From Ixodes scapularis (taxonomy: Eukaryota > Arthropoda > Arachnida > Ixodida > Ixodidae), in the NCBI RefSeq assembly GCF_016920785.2, contig NW_024609857.1, forward strand, positions 77,063,570 to 77,127,569: DNA of 64,000 nucleotides, in the 5' to 3' direction. Shown one piece after another: positions 9,478 through 20,186 of the stretch. The stretch's first letter is position 1. Every line of letters begins with the position of its first letter. Made by a program: the position numbers and the translations under genes. Below the pieces are notes generated by a model. The model did not search any database. It saw only the letters and a list, made by a program, of their open reading frames with translations, and had not been told where the DNA came from.

Positions 9478-10596
9478 CAGTGTGTCGAACCGAAAAAAAT
9501 ACGGGTTCGGTTACGGTTCAAGTTCAGGTAAATTTATTTTGTTCCGATTCATTTCCGGTTCGATTAATTCGATCCGCGAACCGGTTTGGAAATTATAAAT
9601 GACAAATTGCAACATCAAAATAAATTACAAATAAAACATCTGAAATCAGCACATACGAAACGAGATACATCGTAGTGTAAGGCTCAGCGATTTCTACCAG
9701 AAATGGTTTCGTTATGTGCACTCAAAGTTTACCTCACCTACGTTTACGCATTCGGACTTCATCTAATTGGGTCCGACGCAGCAGCTGTAAAATCCGCGAC
9801 CTCCTTACAAACCCACTTACAAGTAGAACTCGCTAACTATCCCGCCACCTCGGCGTGTAAGCAATTGAAGGAACAGTGGGGAGAAAATACAGCTTTCTTT
9901 ATTTGAACTACAGCCTTCGGTAACTCAAATTAGACCCTTAAAGAAGTTTTCATTAAACAAGACACGGAATATGAAAAACACTTCACCGAACGCAACGCCA
10001 GAAGGACGTAATAGGATAAATATTAAAATAGAAGAGTTCGCTGTCTCACAAATATGTTAGCTTCTAAGTGCCTATACGAAACCGGAGGCATTATTATTAA
10101 ACTCCACAGCCTTTTCTTTTCTCATTCCGATGGAAGCAAGCTTCAAGAACTCGCGCGTTCTAGAAACGTGTTATGAAATGAGCACACAGCAGCATTTAGG
10201 ATTTACGAGATTATAGGAAAATGAAATCCCCGTGATGCGATTTTTTTTTTTTGCACAGCCTTCCAATTCTTTTTTTTTCCGTGCAAGCCGCGACCAGCAC
10301 GATACTGGTTCCTATGTCAAGATTCATGGATGCAGCGTTTATATTCCTAAGACTGAGTGGAGAAGAAAAATATGTAAGCGAGGTGTGTGTCAGTTGACGG
10401 CACTTAAAAAACAAATGGCATTGATAGCACATTCATTGTCAACAGCGCGTGGCCGAACCGTTTTGACATGAGTCGGTAACCGTTATTTTTTTTCCGGTTC
10501 AGTTCCGGTTCGGGTTCATCGCGATAACAATATAACGGTTCGGGTTCGGGTTCAGTTCCGGAAAAAATACCGGTTCGGTTCCGGTTCGACACCCTG
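9478..10596. mobile_element. hAT-like DNA transposon, non-autonomous or decayed
   Basis: Ends are CAGTGTGTCGAACCG at 9478 and CGGTTCGACACCCTG at 10596, inverted repeats with one mismatch. Subterminal repeats of GGTTCGGGTTC and CCGGTTCGG type occur at both ends. Both flanks are AT dinucleotide runs, so an 8-bp duplication of type ATATATAT is possible but cannot be proven. CAG termini fit the hAT superfamily. I see no transposase domain in the ~800 bp interior. Confidence 0.7.
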
Positions 10597-10711
10597 ATAT
10601 ATATATATATATATATATAGGTGAGTAAGGTAAATATAAAAACAATGGACCGGGATAAGTTAATAAGTCAAAGATGCGTACTGTCGGAGTTACTAATTCG
10701 AAGTTTATTAT

Positions 10712-10742
10712 GACGTTTCGAGCGGGGACCGCTCTTCATCGG
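10712..10742 (-). ncRNA. Hammerhead-like motif, minus-strand copy
   Basis: Reads CCGATGA, a perfect 6-bp stem GAGCGG/CCGCUC with loop UCC, then GAAAC and GTC. Only core U4 deviates (C) from the CUGANGA consensus. Confidence 0.55.
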
Positions 10743-10773
10743 GTGATGAAGAGCGGTTCCTGCTCGAAACGTC
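10743..10773 (+). ncRNA. Hammerhead-like motif, plus-strand copy
   Basis: Reads GTGATGA, then stem GAGCG/UGCUC (last pair a G-U wobble), then GAAAC and GTC. Only the first core C deviates (G). Confidence 0.55.
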
Positions 10774-10815
10774 GTAATAAACTTCGAATTAGGAACTCCG
10801 ACAGTACTGATCTTT

Positions 10816-10817
<2 letters not shown>

Positions 10818-10872
<55 letters not shown>

Positions 10873-10912
10873 TGTTCCCAGGTGCTGTTCCGTATATATA
10901 TATATATATATA
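10818..10912. repeat. (TA)n microsatellite, interrupted
   Basis: Runs of TATATA at 10818-10872 and again at 10893-10911, plus a shorter run at 10597-10619. Penelope-like elements and hAT copies sit next to it. Confidence 0.9.
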
Positions 10913-10919
10913 CCTCTTA

Positions 10920-12207
10920 TTATAATTTTAGTTCGCCCACTGAAACCACTGAAAGTAGACTTTTAGTATACTTAAAATCGGTTCCAGTATACAGATTTTG
11001 AACTACTTTTTACAGCGGGTCCCACGGCGCAACCTTGCATTGTTCGTTAGCGCCTCTTAACCGCACAGCACGCCGCTTTACACGAGAGCTAAGGCAAGGC
11101 AACTGCTGGTCGGGGGTGTGATTTTCGCAGAAGGGTTCTGTGCATTTGCATTCTTGACGTTGACTTGCGGGTCAATGTGATTGCGGATTCGGATCCGCGG
11201 CTCCTTTCGCTTTGCTCAGGGGCTCTAAGCGAAGAGCAAGGAGCTGTCGATCCGTGTCGGTCAGGTCTTGAGCATCAGTGAGGGACCACCTTTTAGGTTC
11301 TGTGGTTTTGTGGCAACCACTTGCATCGAGAGAGCACGCAGGAAGTTCAGTTTCTTTGAAGAAGCAATGCATTTTGATGGTGCGCACTGCACATAAAAGA
11401 AAGCGTTCTTTTTTACTCACACAATTTGGGCACATAAATGCCAGGTCTTTCATTGGGTGGTTATCATTTGAGCCCGTTCTCGTTTAGCCCTTCTCACTTG
11501 GACCCTCTGAAAACAACCATTCTCAAAAAGATCTTCTCTCTTGGACCTCTCGCATTTGGTCCTTTCCCGTTTCGTCCTTGCGTCAAATGCGAATGGCACG
11601 TTTTGAGATACACCCCTTTCGTGACATAGGCCAGTCTTGTATCCAAACCAATAAGCTTAAAAAAAAAGTTTGTCTTTGGTGTTGGTTTAGCGACAGGCAA
11701 GAGGTGAATCAGGTCAACTGCAGATGAATTAATGCACTTTTATAACTATCGCTCAGATGGGTGTCAGATAAACAAAACAAGACGAAGGGCATACAGCTTA
11801 ATTTGTTTTTACGGCCTTGTTGGTCTGCAAAGGGCATGAATTGAACCGCTGCAACTAAACAGAGCCGGTGACACGTTAGGGATGTGTAAAGGTGACGCAA
11901 CTATTATCATAGTTTAGAAAATAAACCAACCCGAATTTTCTACTTACCCTCATGAGTATTCGTACAAACTGCATAATGACTTACCTTTGCCGTGTGACCC
12001 GCCTCATTCATCGGCATGGCACCGTACTCCGACAAATATTAAAAATTTTTGGGTAGATTCCCGATTGCAACTTGTCAGTGGTCGTACAAAACAACGCACG
12101 TTTCTCTGCCCGTTCTTTCCTTTCAAAACTACAGTAGGGATACCGCTCTATCCTTATGGCGTTTTCTGAACTGGAGAAGTCCATGTCTGGTGATGCCGAC
12201 GCCGTCA
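10920..12207. other. Unassigned, no gene recognised
   Basis: No transposon end or domain found. Around 11465-11590 there is a degenerate ~14-bp repetition of the type TTTGGTCCTTTCCCG / TTTAGCCCTTCTCAC, probably a decayed minisatellite. The 93-codon minus ORF at 11172-11453 has no known motif. Confidence 0.4.
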
Positions 12208-12310
12208 AGCAGGAGACACATGAGCGGTGAAAACGGGCGGCGCACGGCAGCGCGCGGCAGTACCCATAGCAACCGGTGTAGGCGTCCCTCCGTGACTGCG
12301 ACCTACGCGC
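12208..12310. repeat. Isolated satellite-like monomer fragment
   Basis: ACACATGAGCGGTGAAAACG and the following GGCGGCGCACGGCAG closely match the start of the satellite monomer at 15604-16678 (ACACATGAGCGGCAAAAACG). It is a diverged single copy about 3.4 kb away. Confidence 0.6.
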
Positions 12311-12584
12311 CTCGCGGCCATATATATCATACATACTAACTCTAGAGAAAAAGGTCCGCCATTTTCCCATGCATTCTGGCTGTCGCAAGCGGCGGAGTAT
12401 GCAGGCAGACCCTCGGGGTCCCACATGGTTACCAACTGCCTTCGATTTCAAAAATATATCATCAGAGCAGTGTCATGAACTTCAACAATCCACGAACTTA
12501 CCGGTGGAAAGATATTCGCGTTCCTTTCGAAGCTTTCTTTTTGCATAGCACGCAGATGTACGGCCTCCCGTCAACACTACACTA

Positions 12585-12655
12585 GACCAGATAACCGGCT
12601 TCGGTTATCTGGTTTAGTTTCGTATTTCCGGGCGCGGGTGGCCACGCCCGGAAAT
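12585..12655. repeat. Two adjacent hairpins
   Basis: CCAGATAACCG, short loop, CGGTTATCTGG, immediately followed by TTTCGTATTTCCGGGCG, loop, CGCCCGGAAATACGAAA read as an inverted pair. Function unknown. Confidence 0.8.
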
Positions 12656-12839
12656 ACGAAACCGCGCAACTACCAGATTTTCGAGATTTCGACAGAAGGG
12701 AAGTTAAAGCAGCATAATGAGTATGCTGCTTTTTATGAACCTTAGAATAGCTCAGAATTTAGTTTGCAACGCTAAATTATCGCTGTTTATATCGCTGAGA
12801 GTTTTCAGTCTTCGTGATTACCATTGTGACTGTCGTCCT

Positions 12840-13130
12840 TCAGCTGGCAACATTGGTTTCTTTCTCTCGTGTTCTGTCGCTCTCTTTCGCGATCTTTCAC
12901 TCGGGACCCAAGATGTCGGCGCGCGGGATTCGCCACTCCTCCTCACCCAACTTTACCCCCCTGCTCGCGGCTCCGAGCTCGCGCACCACGTGATCACGGT
13001 CGCGCGGTGGTCCCGTTGCGCGTGCTGGCGAGCGGCGGAGAAGCAAATATGGCGACCGTTTGTTTGGTCGGTTTGGCTTAGGTTCGGTGCTATATGCGGC
13101 TCGAACGCTCTCGTGAGATTGTTCTAGTCG
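12840..13130 (+). promoter_or_regulatory. GC-rich, CpG-rich promoter-like island (tentative)
   Basis: Distinctly more GC and CpG rich than its AT-rich surroundings. It has two YY1-like blocks, CCAAGATGTCGG and AAATATGGCGACC, and a CACGTG E-box at about 12988. Such blocks often mark TATA-less promoters. No exon with a recognisable product follows (the ATG in ATGGCGACC opens only a 10-codon frame), so this could equally be repeat-derived. Confidence 0.2.
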
Positions 13131-14353
13131 TTTGTGAAGCAATTTGAAGTCCCATTGGTGACATGTCAGGTATTGTGAAATCATCATTTCAACTAGGCGA
13201 GTCCTCACGAGCATCAACGACGGTGCCGAGAAGCGGCGGTATGACTCCGAGCGAGACTGGTTTGGTGGTGGTGGTTTGAGTTCAAGGTAGGGAATCTGTT
13301 TGCCGGGATGTTACAGCCACAGCCGATGATGGAGTTACCACGAGGGGTGTAGAAAAGATGCCGAGATGTTGCACTCTGTATCGGAGAGGCCTTTAGCGCC
13401 GTCAGGACTGTCGAGCCAGACATTCGGTGCCGCCGGCAGACAAAAATCTTTTCATGTCTTTCGAAATTTCTCTTCCAGGATAGCACCTTGGACTGAGTTG
13501 GTAGTTATTTACTTTTGTGCATACTGTTTTTATGGTGTTCGGAGATAACGCTTTCTCATTGCTCAGTTTAATTTCATGGTCATAACACGTGATAATTATT
13601 GCATTCAGTGCGACTTCCTACAAAGTCAATAAAACGTCTCCGTGTAATTTCGAATGAAAGTGCCAAGTCTCATGAAAACCGGGCGTTTCATACAAGCGAT
13701 TTGCGCTAATCTTTTCTGTTCAATCTGGGCCGGCTTCCTCGGACCCCTGAACGCCTTACTAGCGGCGCTCAGGAGTCCGTTATGTTCAGTGGAATGTTTT
13801 CTTCAGGGCTGACACGCCGTGCACCGCGGATTGTCTCAGTGGAGTTGGACAGTTTATATTTGAAAATTTTAAATAATGTTTTACAGTCTACGCAACTAAT
13901 CATTAAAACGATTTCAAAATATATATATATATATATATATATTATATCAGCTTGATCGCCTGATCGAGTAGGAAAGCAAAGCAAACATGGCGTTGCTATT
14001 GTTGTGCGGTAATGTTTTCTTCTACAATAATACTTTAATAGTAGTATAATGGTAGCAAAAGAACGTATGCGCAGGTTTTGTTTGTTTTATTTTGAATCTG
14101 AATATCTTAATTTACCTCTGGGACACAAATAGCGCGTTTTAAAGCGAAGTACTGCCAGTCGCTTTGCGTTCGGTGCCAATGGTCATAGGCCCCCTGCGCT
14201 AAAGCTTTGAACATATCGTGGCGCCCTCCGGTGGCAGGCCGTTTACCTCTACACACAGCTGTTATTTGTGCGTTCGCGTAATCACTACTCCAAATGTGTG
14301 ACTCGCTCTCGCCACTGCACCGCGTTACCCCGGGGACCCGAGCTCGCCGCAAG
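13131..14353. other. Unassigned stretch with (TA)n run
   Basis: A (TA) microsatellite lies at about 13918-13942. No gene, tRNA or transposon end is recognised. Confidence 0.4.
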
Positions 14354-14554
14354 CTATACTCCGCGACAACTTTTCTTGGCAATGCAGTGGAAGGTACAGG
14401 CCCGCGTCCCCTCTCCCATTTTGAGTGTACGCAGGCTCTCCTCCTCCCCCATGTCCGGGGAGAGGAGGAGAGCCCGCGCACACTCAAAATCGGAGAGGGG
14501 ACGCGGGCCTGTACCTTCCACTGCATTGCGAAGAAAATTTGTCGCGGAGTATAG
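14354..14554. repeat. Near-perfect 201-bp palindrome
   Basis: CTATACTCCGCGACAA at 14354 is matched by TTGTCGCGGAGTATAG ending at 14554, and the arms of about 95 bp pair almost throughout (GGAAGGTACAGGCCCGCGTC against GACGCGGGCCTGTACCTTCC). The centre is near CCATGTCCGGGG. ORFs on both strands here are products of the symmetry. Confidence 0.95.
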
Positions 14555-15603
14555 TAATCTTTCCTTCGTCCAAGCATGTCGAAACCGGGAGCGACGGGTG
14601 CGGCCTCGATGCCTCGAAATTTCACCATCGACGGCACTTTTGCGTCGTCAACTGTCATGAACAGGGAGGGCTCAATCCCGGAGTCGAGCTATATAGATTC
14701 CCATCGAAACCGTACGAGGTCGAGCGGAGGGAACGATACTAGCCTTCCAGCGCAAGCGAGACAATTGTTTTTCTTGCCCTCCAGGTTGTTCTGCTAAGCA
14801 CGGCCACACGCTCAAGCGGCCGTGGCATGCATCGGAACTGGTTTTATGCAAATTTTACGAAGATGAACACGCTAAGCTGTTCGACCAGTGGAGCAATCCG
14901 AGGGAACCACATCTTTTCCAACGTGAGATCAGCAGTAAAAGCGCCGTCTCCAGCGAGAACATTCCTTTGAAAAAACGAACGTGCGCGCACACTAAGGCAC
15001 TACAGAGGGCAAAAAGAATGTGCTAAAGGCGGAGCTCCTATTGCCGATTTTGTTGATCTTATGTTGCAAATGCACAAGAAAGGCTTCAAGAGCTCGAGAA
15101 GCAGCGAGCAGAAGGAACGATCTGGTTGGCTGAGAGACGACCGGTTGCCGCTCCATCGCTTGCGTCTGCTTCCGCGCATTTTTGAGGTTGGTCACCAGCT
15201 GATCGCGTTAGATATACGGAAAGGCTGCAGTTTGGGAGTGTTTGCTTACAAGGCGCGTTAACGTAACACGTAATGCTCACCTCAAGTTCGACATCATAGG
15301 AAGCTCGCTGTTCTTGCGAAGGACGGTGCTCTACACCAAATTTGCGTCTTCTTGTAGGGCTCAGACTCCGCTTGAAAGCAAGCATCACTGAGTTTCTTGC
15401 CTTTGCGAAGTGTTGAAGAACGAAAGAAACTTCCCACGTTAGAAATTGGCTCGCTACAAGTCAGTTATTCCGCAGTGTCTCCTGGGCAAAGGGGGACGCC
15501 TATGGCCCAGCAACTAAGTGCGTCGGGTGACGAGATTTTGCGTGCCTGTGTTTTGGACACACAAATATCGCTGCGTATCACCGGGTGGCGCGTCATTCGG
15601 AGC
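14555..15603. other. Unassigned, no gene recognised
   Basis: Mixed-composition DNA without visible repeat ends or domains. Several 60-100 codon frames overlap on both strands with no family resemblance. Confidence 0.4.
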
Positions 15604-16678
15604 ACCGCGCGGCGCCCAGTTTGTCCCCTGCTTTAAGCAGAGAACATATGAGCGGCAGAAACGGGCGTCGTGCGGCAGTTTCCATGGCAACTTGCGCGCA
15701 CGCTGTGACGTGGCGGCTTAGCATCTATGGCCACGTCACAGCGTCCTGGGCTGTTTCTGTAAGAAACAGCGCGCGGCGCCCGTTTTTGCCGCTCATGTGT
15801 TCCCCACTGAAGCAGGCAACACATGAGCGGCAAAAACGGGCGCCGCGCGGCAGTTTCCATGACAACTTGCGTTCACGCTGTGACGTGGCGGCTTGGCACA
15901 TCACAGCGTCCTGGGCTGTTTCTGTAAGAAACAGCGCGCGGCGCCCGTTTTTGCCACTCATGTGTTCCCCGCTGAAGCAGGGAACACATGAGCGGCAAAA
16001 ACGGGCGCCGCGCGGCAGTTTACATGACAACTTGCGTTCACGCTGTGACGTGGCGGCTTGGCATCTATGGCCACGTCACAGCGTCCTGGGCTGTTTCTGT
16101 AAGAAACAGCGCGCGGCGCCCGTTTTTTGCCGCTCATGTGTTCCCCACTGAAGCAGGGAACACATGAGCGGCAAAAACGGGCGCCGCGCGGCAGTTTCCA
16201 TGACAACTTGGGTTCACGCTGTGACGTGGCGGCTTGGCATCTATGGCCACGTCACAGCGTCCTGGGCTGTTTCTGTAAGAAACAGCGCGCGGCGCCCGTT
16301 TTTTGCCGCTCATGCGTTCCCCACTGAAGCAGGGAACACATGAGCGGCAAAAACGGGCGCCGCGCGGCAGTTTCCATGACAACTTGCGTTCACGCTGTGA
16401 CGTGGTGGCTTGGCATCTATGGCCACGTCACAGCGTCCTGGGCTGTTTCTGTAAGAAACAGCGCGCGGCGCCCGTTTTTGCCACTCGTGTGTTCCCCACT
16501 GAAGCAGGGAACACATGAGCGGCAAAAACGGACGCCGCGCGGCAGTTTCCATGACAACTTGCGTTCACGCTGTGACGTGGCGGCTTGGCATATATGGCCA
16601 CGTCACAGCGTCCTGGGCTGTTGCTATGGAAATCAGTGCGCGGCGCCCGTTTTTTTCGCTAATGTGTTGCTTCTTTAG
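15604..16678. repeat. Satellite array, six ~176-bp monomers, each an inverted repeat
   Basis: Landmark AACACATGAGCGG (first copy AACATATGAGCGG) occurs at 15643, 15819, 15983, 16159, 16335 and 16510, spacings 176, 164, 176, 176 and 175. Each monomer has arms ACACATGAGCGGCAAAAACG ... GGCGCCCGTTTTTGCCGCTC and an inner pair CGCTGTGACGTGGC / GCCACGTCACAGCG, so every unit can fold into a hairpin. The ORFs reading CSPLKQGTHERQKRAPRGS and similar are satellite translations, not proteins. Confidence 0.95.
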
Positions 16679-17029
16679 GCATCAAGTTTCGGAAGGAGAA
16701 CTGACATCGGTATACAGAAAGGCGCAACGAGCCTACTATGCAGTGGCGGCACGATCAATTAGCACGCGACATCCGCTATTGCTTGAGTTAAGCCGAGTAA
16801 GATGGACGAGTGGAAGCGGCCGCGGCCAACTGCGGCGCGTCTTTAGCTGTAAGCAGTGACTCTATACGGAAAGCCAATGAAGAATGCGTTTGCGTAGAGC
16901 CCTCTGCGGAAATCACACTCCCGACCAGCAATTGCCTTGCGTGCGCGCAAAGGTTCTCAGCTCTCGTGTCAGGTGGCGTCCTGTACACTGAAGAGGAACT
17001 AAGAAACAATGCAAGGTTGCGACGCGGGA
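16679..17029. other. Unassigned, no gene recognised
   Basis: Short unique-looking segment between the satellite and the Penelope-like insertion. No domain seen. Confidence 0.4.
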
Positions 17030-17716
17030 GCTTAAATTAAATATTTTATTTTCTCGCCATAAAAAAATAAAAATCTGAAATTAACTGAATAGAAAGCGCC
17101 GAATACACTAGGACGAAGAAGGGGACAGAGACGAAGCGCACTCACAACTCAAGGTTCATTGAAACAAACATTGTCTATCAATAGCGGCAATCTGGGTGTG
17201 TGCTCAAAAAGAAAAACTCTTTATCTGTTAAGTGCAGTGACGTACCATACCAATGAGTTGCGGGAAATCGTATGTGGGCCAAACGGGGCGTTGCATAAAT
17301 GAAAGGGCCAGGGGACATGCCTGGTCAGTGAAACAGTCCCCGTCGGGCAATCTTGTGGTGCTCTGTGATAGGTGCCCATGTGGCCCCGGGTTGGAGGAAA
17401 CAACAGTTCTGGGGAGGTACGCAAACAAAATGCGCGAGAAATGCATGAGGCATTCGGCATAAGAGAGCAAGGGGAGAGTCTGTGTATTGGTTCGCCGTCA
17501 CTGCACTTAACAGATAAAGAGTTTTTCATTTCGAGCCAACACCCAGATAGACGGTGTTAATAGTCAATGTTTGTTTCAATAAACCTTCAGTTGACAGTGC
17601 GCTTCGTCTCTGTCCCCTTCTTCGTCCTTGCGTATTCGGCGCTTTCCATCCAGTTATGTACCAACTAGCCCATTTATCTATTTTGCTTAAATTAAATATT
17701 TTATTTTCTCGCCATA
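17030..17716 (+). mobile_element. Penelope-like element insertion with 32-bp target-site duplication
   Basis: A 32-bp string beginning GCTTAAATTAAATATTTTAT and ending TTCTCGCCATA is present exactly at 17030-17061 and again at 17685-17716. The 623 bp between them ends on the right with CCAACTAGCCCATTTATC, a terminus seen at other Penelope-like copies here. Inside is a GIY-YIG fragment flanked by 148-bp inverted arms (17092-17240 and 17499-17646, with a less similar middle). Long, variable target duplications and inverted terminal copies are usual for Penelope-like elements. Confidence 0.85.
17226..17560 (+). pseudogene. Penelope GIY-YIG endonuclease fragment
   Basis: The plus frame from 17253 reads CGKSYVGQTGRCINERARGH, the second half of the GIY-YIG nuclease motif (Y-V/I-G-Q-T-G-R). 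Downstream are CDRCPCG and the usual C-terminal part, which ends after one frame change near 17460 in SPSLHLTDKEFFISS. It resembles the C-terminus of the larger elements at 40895-44148. This is the extreme 3' part only; no RT is present. Confidence 0.8.
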
Positions 17717-19024
17717 GGAAAAAACAAACAAAAACAAACAGGTATATTAAATTTTTAGAAATAAAAGGCCATGTAAGGCCTTTTAAGCTGTTATTTTTTG
17801 CATTTTTATTTGGACCACCCAAGGGTAGAGTCAACGGCTCTTGATTAGGCAGCGAAACTGACTTTTTCACTTTATAATTTCTTCTCGTTAAGTATTTTGT
17901 TGTTCGGCGTCAAATATTTCTTTTTATTTGTAATACATCAACGGGACTTCACATAAAATACTTTATACCTGACAAGCGAAAAGTGATAATTATAAAAAAA
18001 ATGTGGGAAATGTTATACTTTTTTGAATTTTGTGGAATAAAAAAGAGCAATACATTTTTGTAAAAAAAATACAACAAACAAACTAGAGGTCGTTCAAATA
18101 AAAAAAGTGAAGCGTTTTGAAACAAAAACAAAAAAAAAGACAACAAATTTCACCTAATTATTGAATGACTTCTAGTTTCAGGTCCATTTCTAGAAATAAG
18201 CCACGCCCACGCCATATAAAAAACAAAAATGGGGAAAATATATTAGGAAGAAGTTGGGGCAAAAAGCCCAGCGTTTTTTCTTATTAATTCCAAAATGGAG
18301 CGCAACGTCTGGGACGTTTGGCGTGGAATGACATAGGACTATCAGACGAGCCGATTGGCGCTGAAATTAGAGGGGGATGGTTTCCCGGGCTCCGCCTTAT
18401 TTTTTTTTTTGTTTCTATCTCGTAATTCATTACGGCCATGCTGCTATGAAAGCATATGGGATTGCAGACTCTCCATCATGCGCGTCATGAGCCATATTGA
18501 CCAGTACGCTTAGGATACTCGCTGAGCAACGGCAACGTTTTCCTGCAACTAATCGGCGCAGACGCGAGCGCGACGCAACGAATAAGACGGAACCATACAT
18601 GTTCTTCTCCCATCAAATATTTTCGAAAGACACCGTGATCCTCCAACATGAAACATGAACTCACAACACAAATAGTTATGAAAACGTGTCACTGGTTCCA
18701 AGTAAACCTGCTCGTCGGCCCGGACACACCACGTGTGAGTCAGAAGCGTTGATTTGTAAACATGGACCGAGAAGCTACCGGGTGAAGCATACTTAAAAAC
18801 TTGTTTTAGATGTGAAAGGATGCGTTGAAAATCTTCAAGCGGAGGTAAAGGGGTTTCGTATCATCTGTTCCCTCGCCCTTGAACGTGAAAGCTGCTATAC
18901 GCTTAATATCTAGGCGAAAAATGTTGCGCGGCTGGGTCGTTGTCGCATGGCGCGTATTCTGATATCTCGCAAAAGAGAGCTGCTGTGCATGATCAAAACG
19001 TACCCCCACTGCCCGGTACACAAA
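17717..19024. other. Unassigned AT-rich stretch
   Basis: Many A and T runs (17,700-18,150), then mixed DNA. No domain or repeat ends identified. Confidence 0.4.
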
Positions 19025-20186
19025 ATGGCAGCGCGCAGATTGTGATTATTAAAATACTTTTGGTAGTGTTTTGGTATCTTGCGACTACATTTCGTCTAGG
19101 GTATTTGCTACTCTATCTTAATTACATTTTTCACTATCTTGTACTCAGTATCTCAAATACATTTTTCAACCTAGGAAAACAATCTTTGTCGGAACAATCT
19201 ACGGAGCTAGGGATTGTGAAACTGCAGGACAAAGCTGAGCCGATTACAAACTTGGAGCCAATAAACCAAACACAAAACTGAAAAAAAGACACGAGCAGAG
19301 CGCAGTCTCCGAAGGCCCAGTAAAGACCAAATGGATAATCCCAAGTGCGCCCGCCTCTGTGTCCACCTGTTCATTTTTTTTTCAAGTTGTTTTTGAATGG
19401 CACATTAAGCTTGGAGCTGTACTCCGTGTGACTATAGTTGTGTGCAGAGCATGCCAAGGCTATGTCAGGCGTTGAAAGAAAGGGCGAGCACTGGGCAGCC
19501 GGGACGGGAGAGAATTGCAATGGAGGGCGAGGGAATGAAAGGGAGCGCTGTAGGAATGTTAGAGAGGAGTATTCTCTCCTCCTCCCCAGCCTTCCCAATG
19601 CTTACCCTTCCTCCCCTCACATGGCGTCACCTTCGCCTGTACTACACGCAACTAGTGACACGGAATATAGAAAAGTTCTGGTGACGTCATCCGGATTGTA
19701 TACCTTTAGTGTGAAGGTAGAGTGGTTACTGAGGGGAATATTGTGACAACATGGCTCGGTACATTCACAATGGGCCATAGTTTGGAAATCGCCGCTTTAG
19801 GGGGTTCTGGTATGAAAATGCGAGAGCACGTTTTAAAGCGAGAGCAGGCACTCCCCCGGCAAAGGAAGCTAGATCCAGCTGGTTTTATTGAGCTGCAGTG
19901 ACCTTGATTGGGTTTCCACAAAGCCCCGTGTTTCCCCAGCAGCGCATACGGCGGTCGTAAGCCGTGGCAAGAACCGTGGTGTATGAACTGGTCTTTTTAT
20001 TACCGGCTTGCAACCTACTCGCCAAGTATCTTCGAATATAATGCAATTACTTTTCTAAAGTGTTTATCCTTTACTCAAGATAGCTCGTGGTAAAAGTAAC
20101 TTGAATACTACTCTGAATACATTCTCAAATGGGTATTTAGTATTGCATTGAGTACTTTTGCTAAGTATTTTGCACAACACTGCAAC
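19025..20186. mobile_element. Possible hAT-like element (weak)
   Basis: The right end reads TTTGCTAAGTATTTTGCACA then ACACTG, and its reverse complement begins CAGTGTTGTGCAAAATACTT, as in hAT elements. The candidate left end CAGATTGTGATTATTAAAAT has a similar start and TATCTT/TACTTTT subterminal repeats. I could not find matching 8-bp flanks or transposase, so the pairing of the two ends is tentative. Confidence 0.3.

Larger units (their letters stand above)
10667..10818. repeat. Palindrome of two head-to-head Penelope-type hammerhead ends
   Basis: 74-bp left arm 10667-10740 and 75-bp right arm 10744-10818, about 90 percent complementary, centred on GGG. Each arm encodes, going outward, a hammerhead-like core followed by AATAAACTTCGAATTA. 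The two arms differ at the core: the plus strand has GTGATGA, the minus strand CCGATGA. Confidence 0.9.

Noticed and set aside
14107..14658. 183-codon minus-strand ORF as a gene
   Set aside because: Most of it is the palindrome 14354-14554, which creates mirrored frames; no domain.
15585..16678. ORFs reading HERQKRAPRGSFHDNL repeatedly
   Set aside because: Translations of the satellite; similar readings occur on both strands because the monomer is an inverted repeat.
15604..16678. CRISPR array
   Set aside because: Regular spacing, but the units are uniform with no unique spacers, and the DNA is eukaryotic.
18940..19281. 113-codon ORF with hydrophobic segment as membrane protein
   Set aside because: It overlaps a TACTTTT/TATCTT subterminal repeat region typical of hAT ends.
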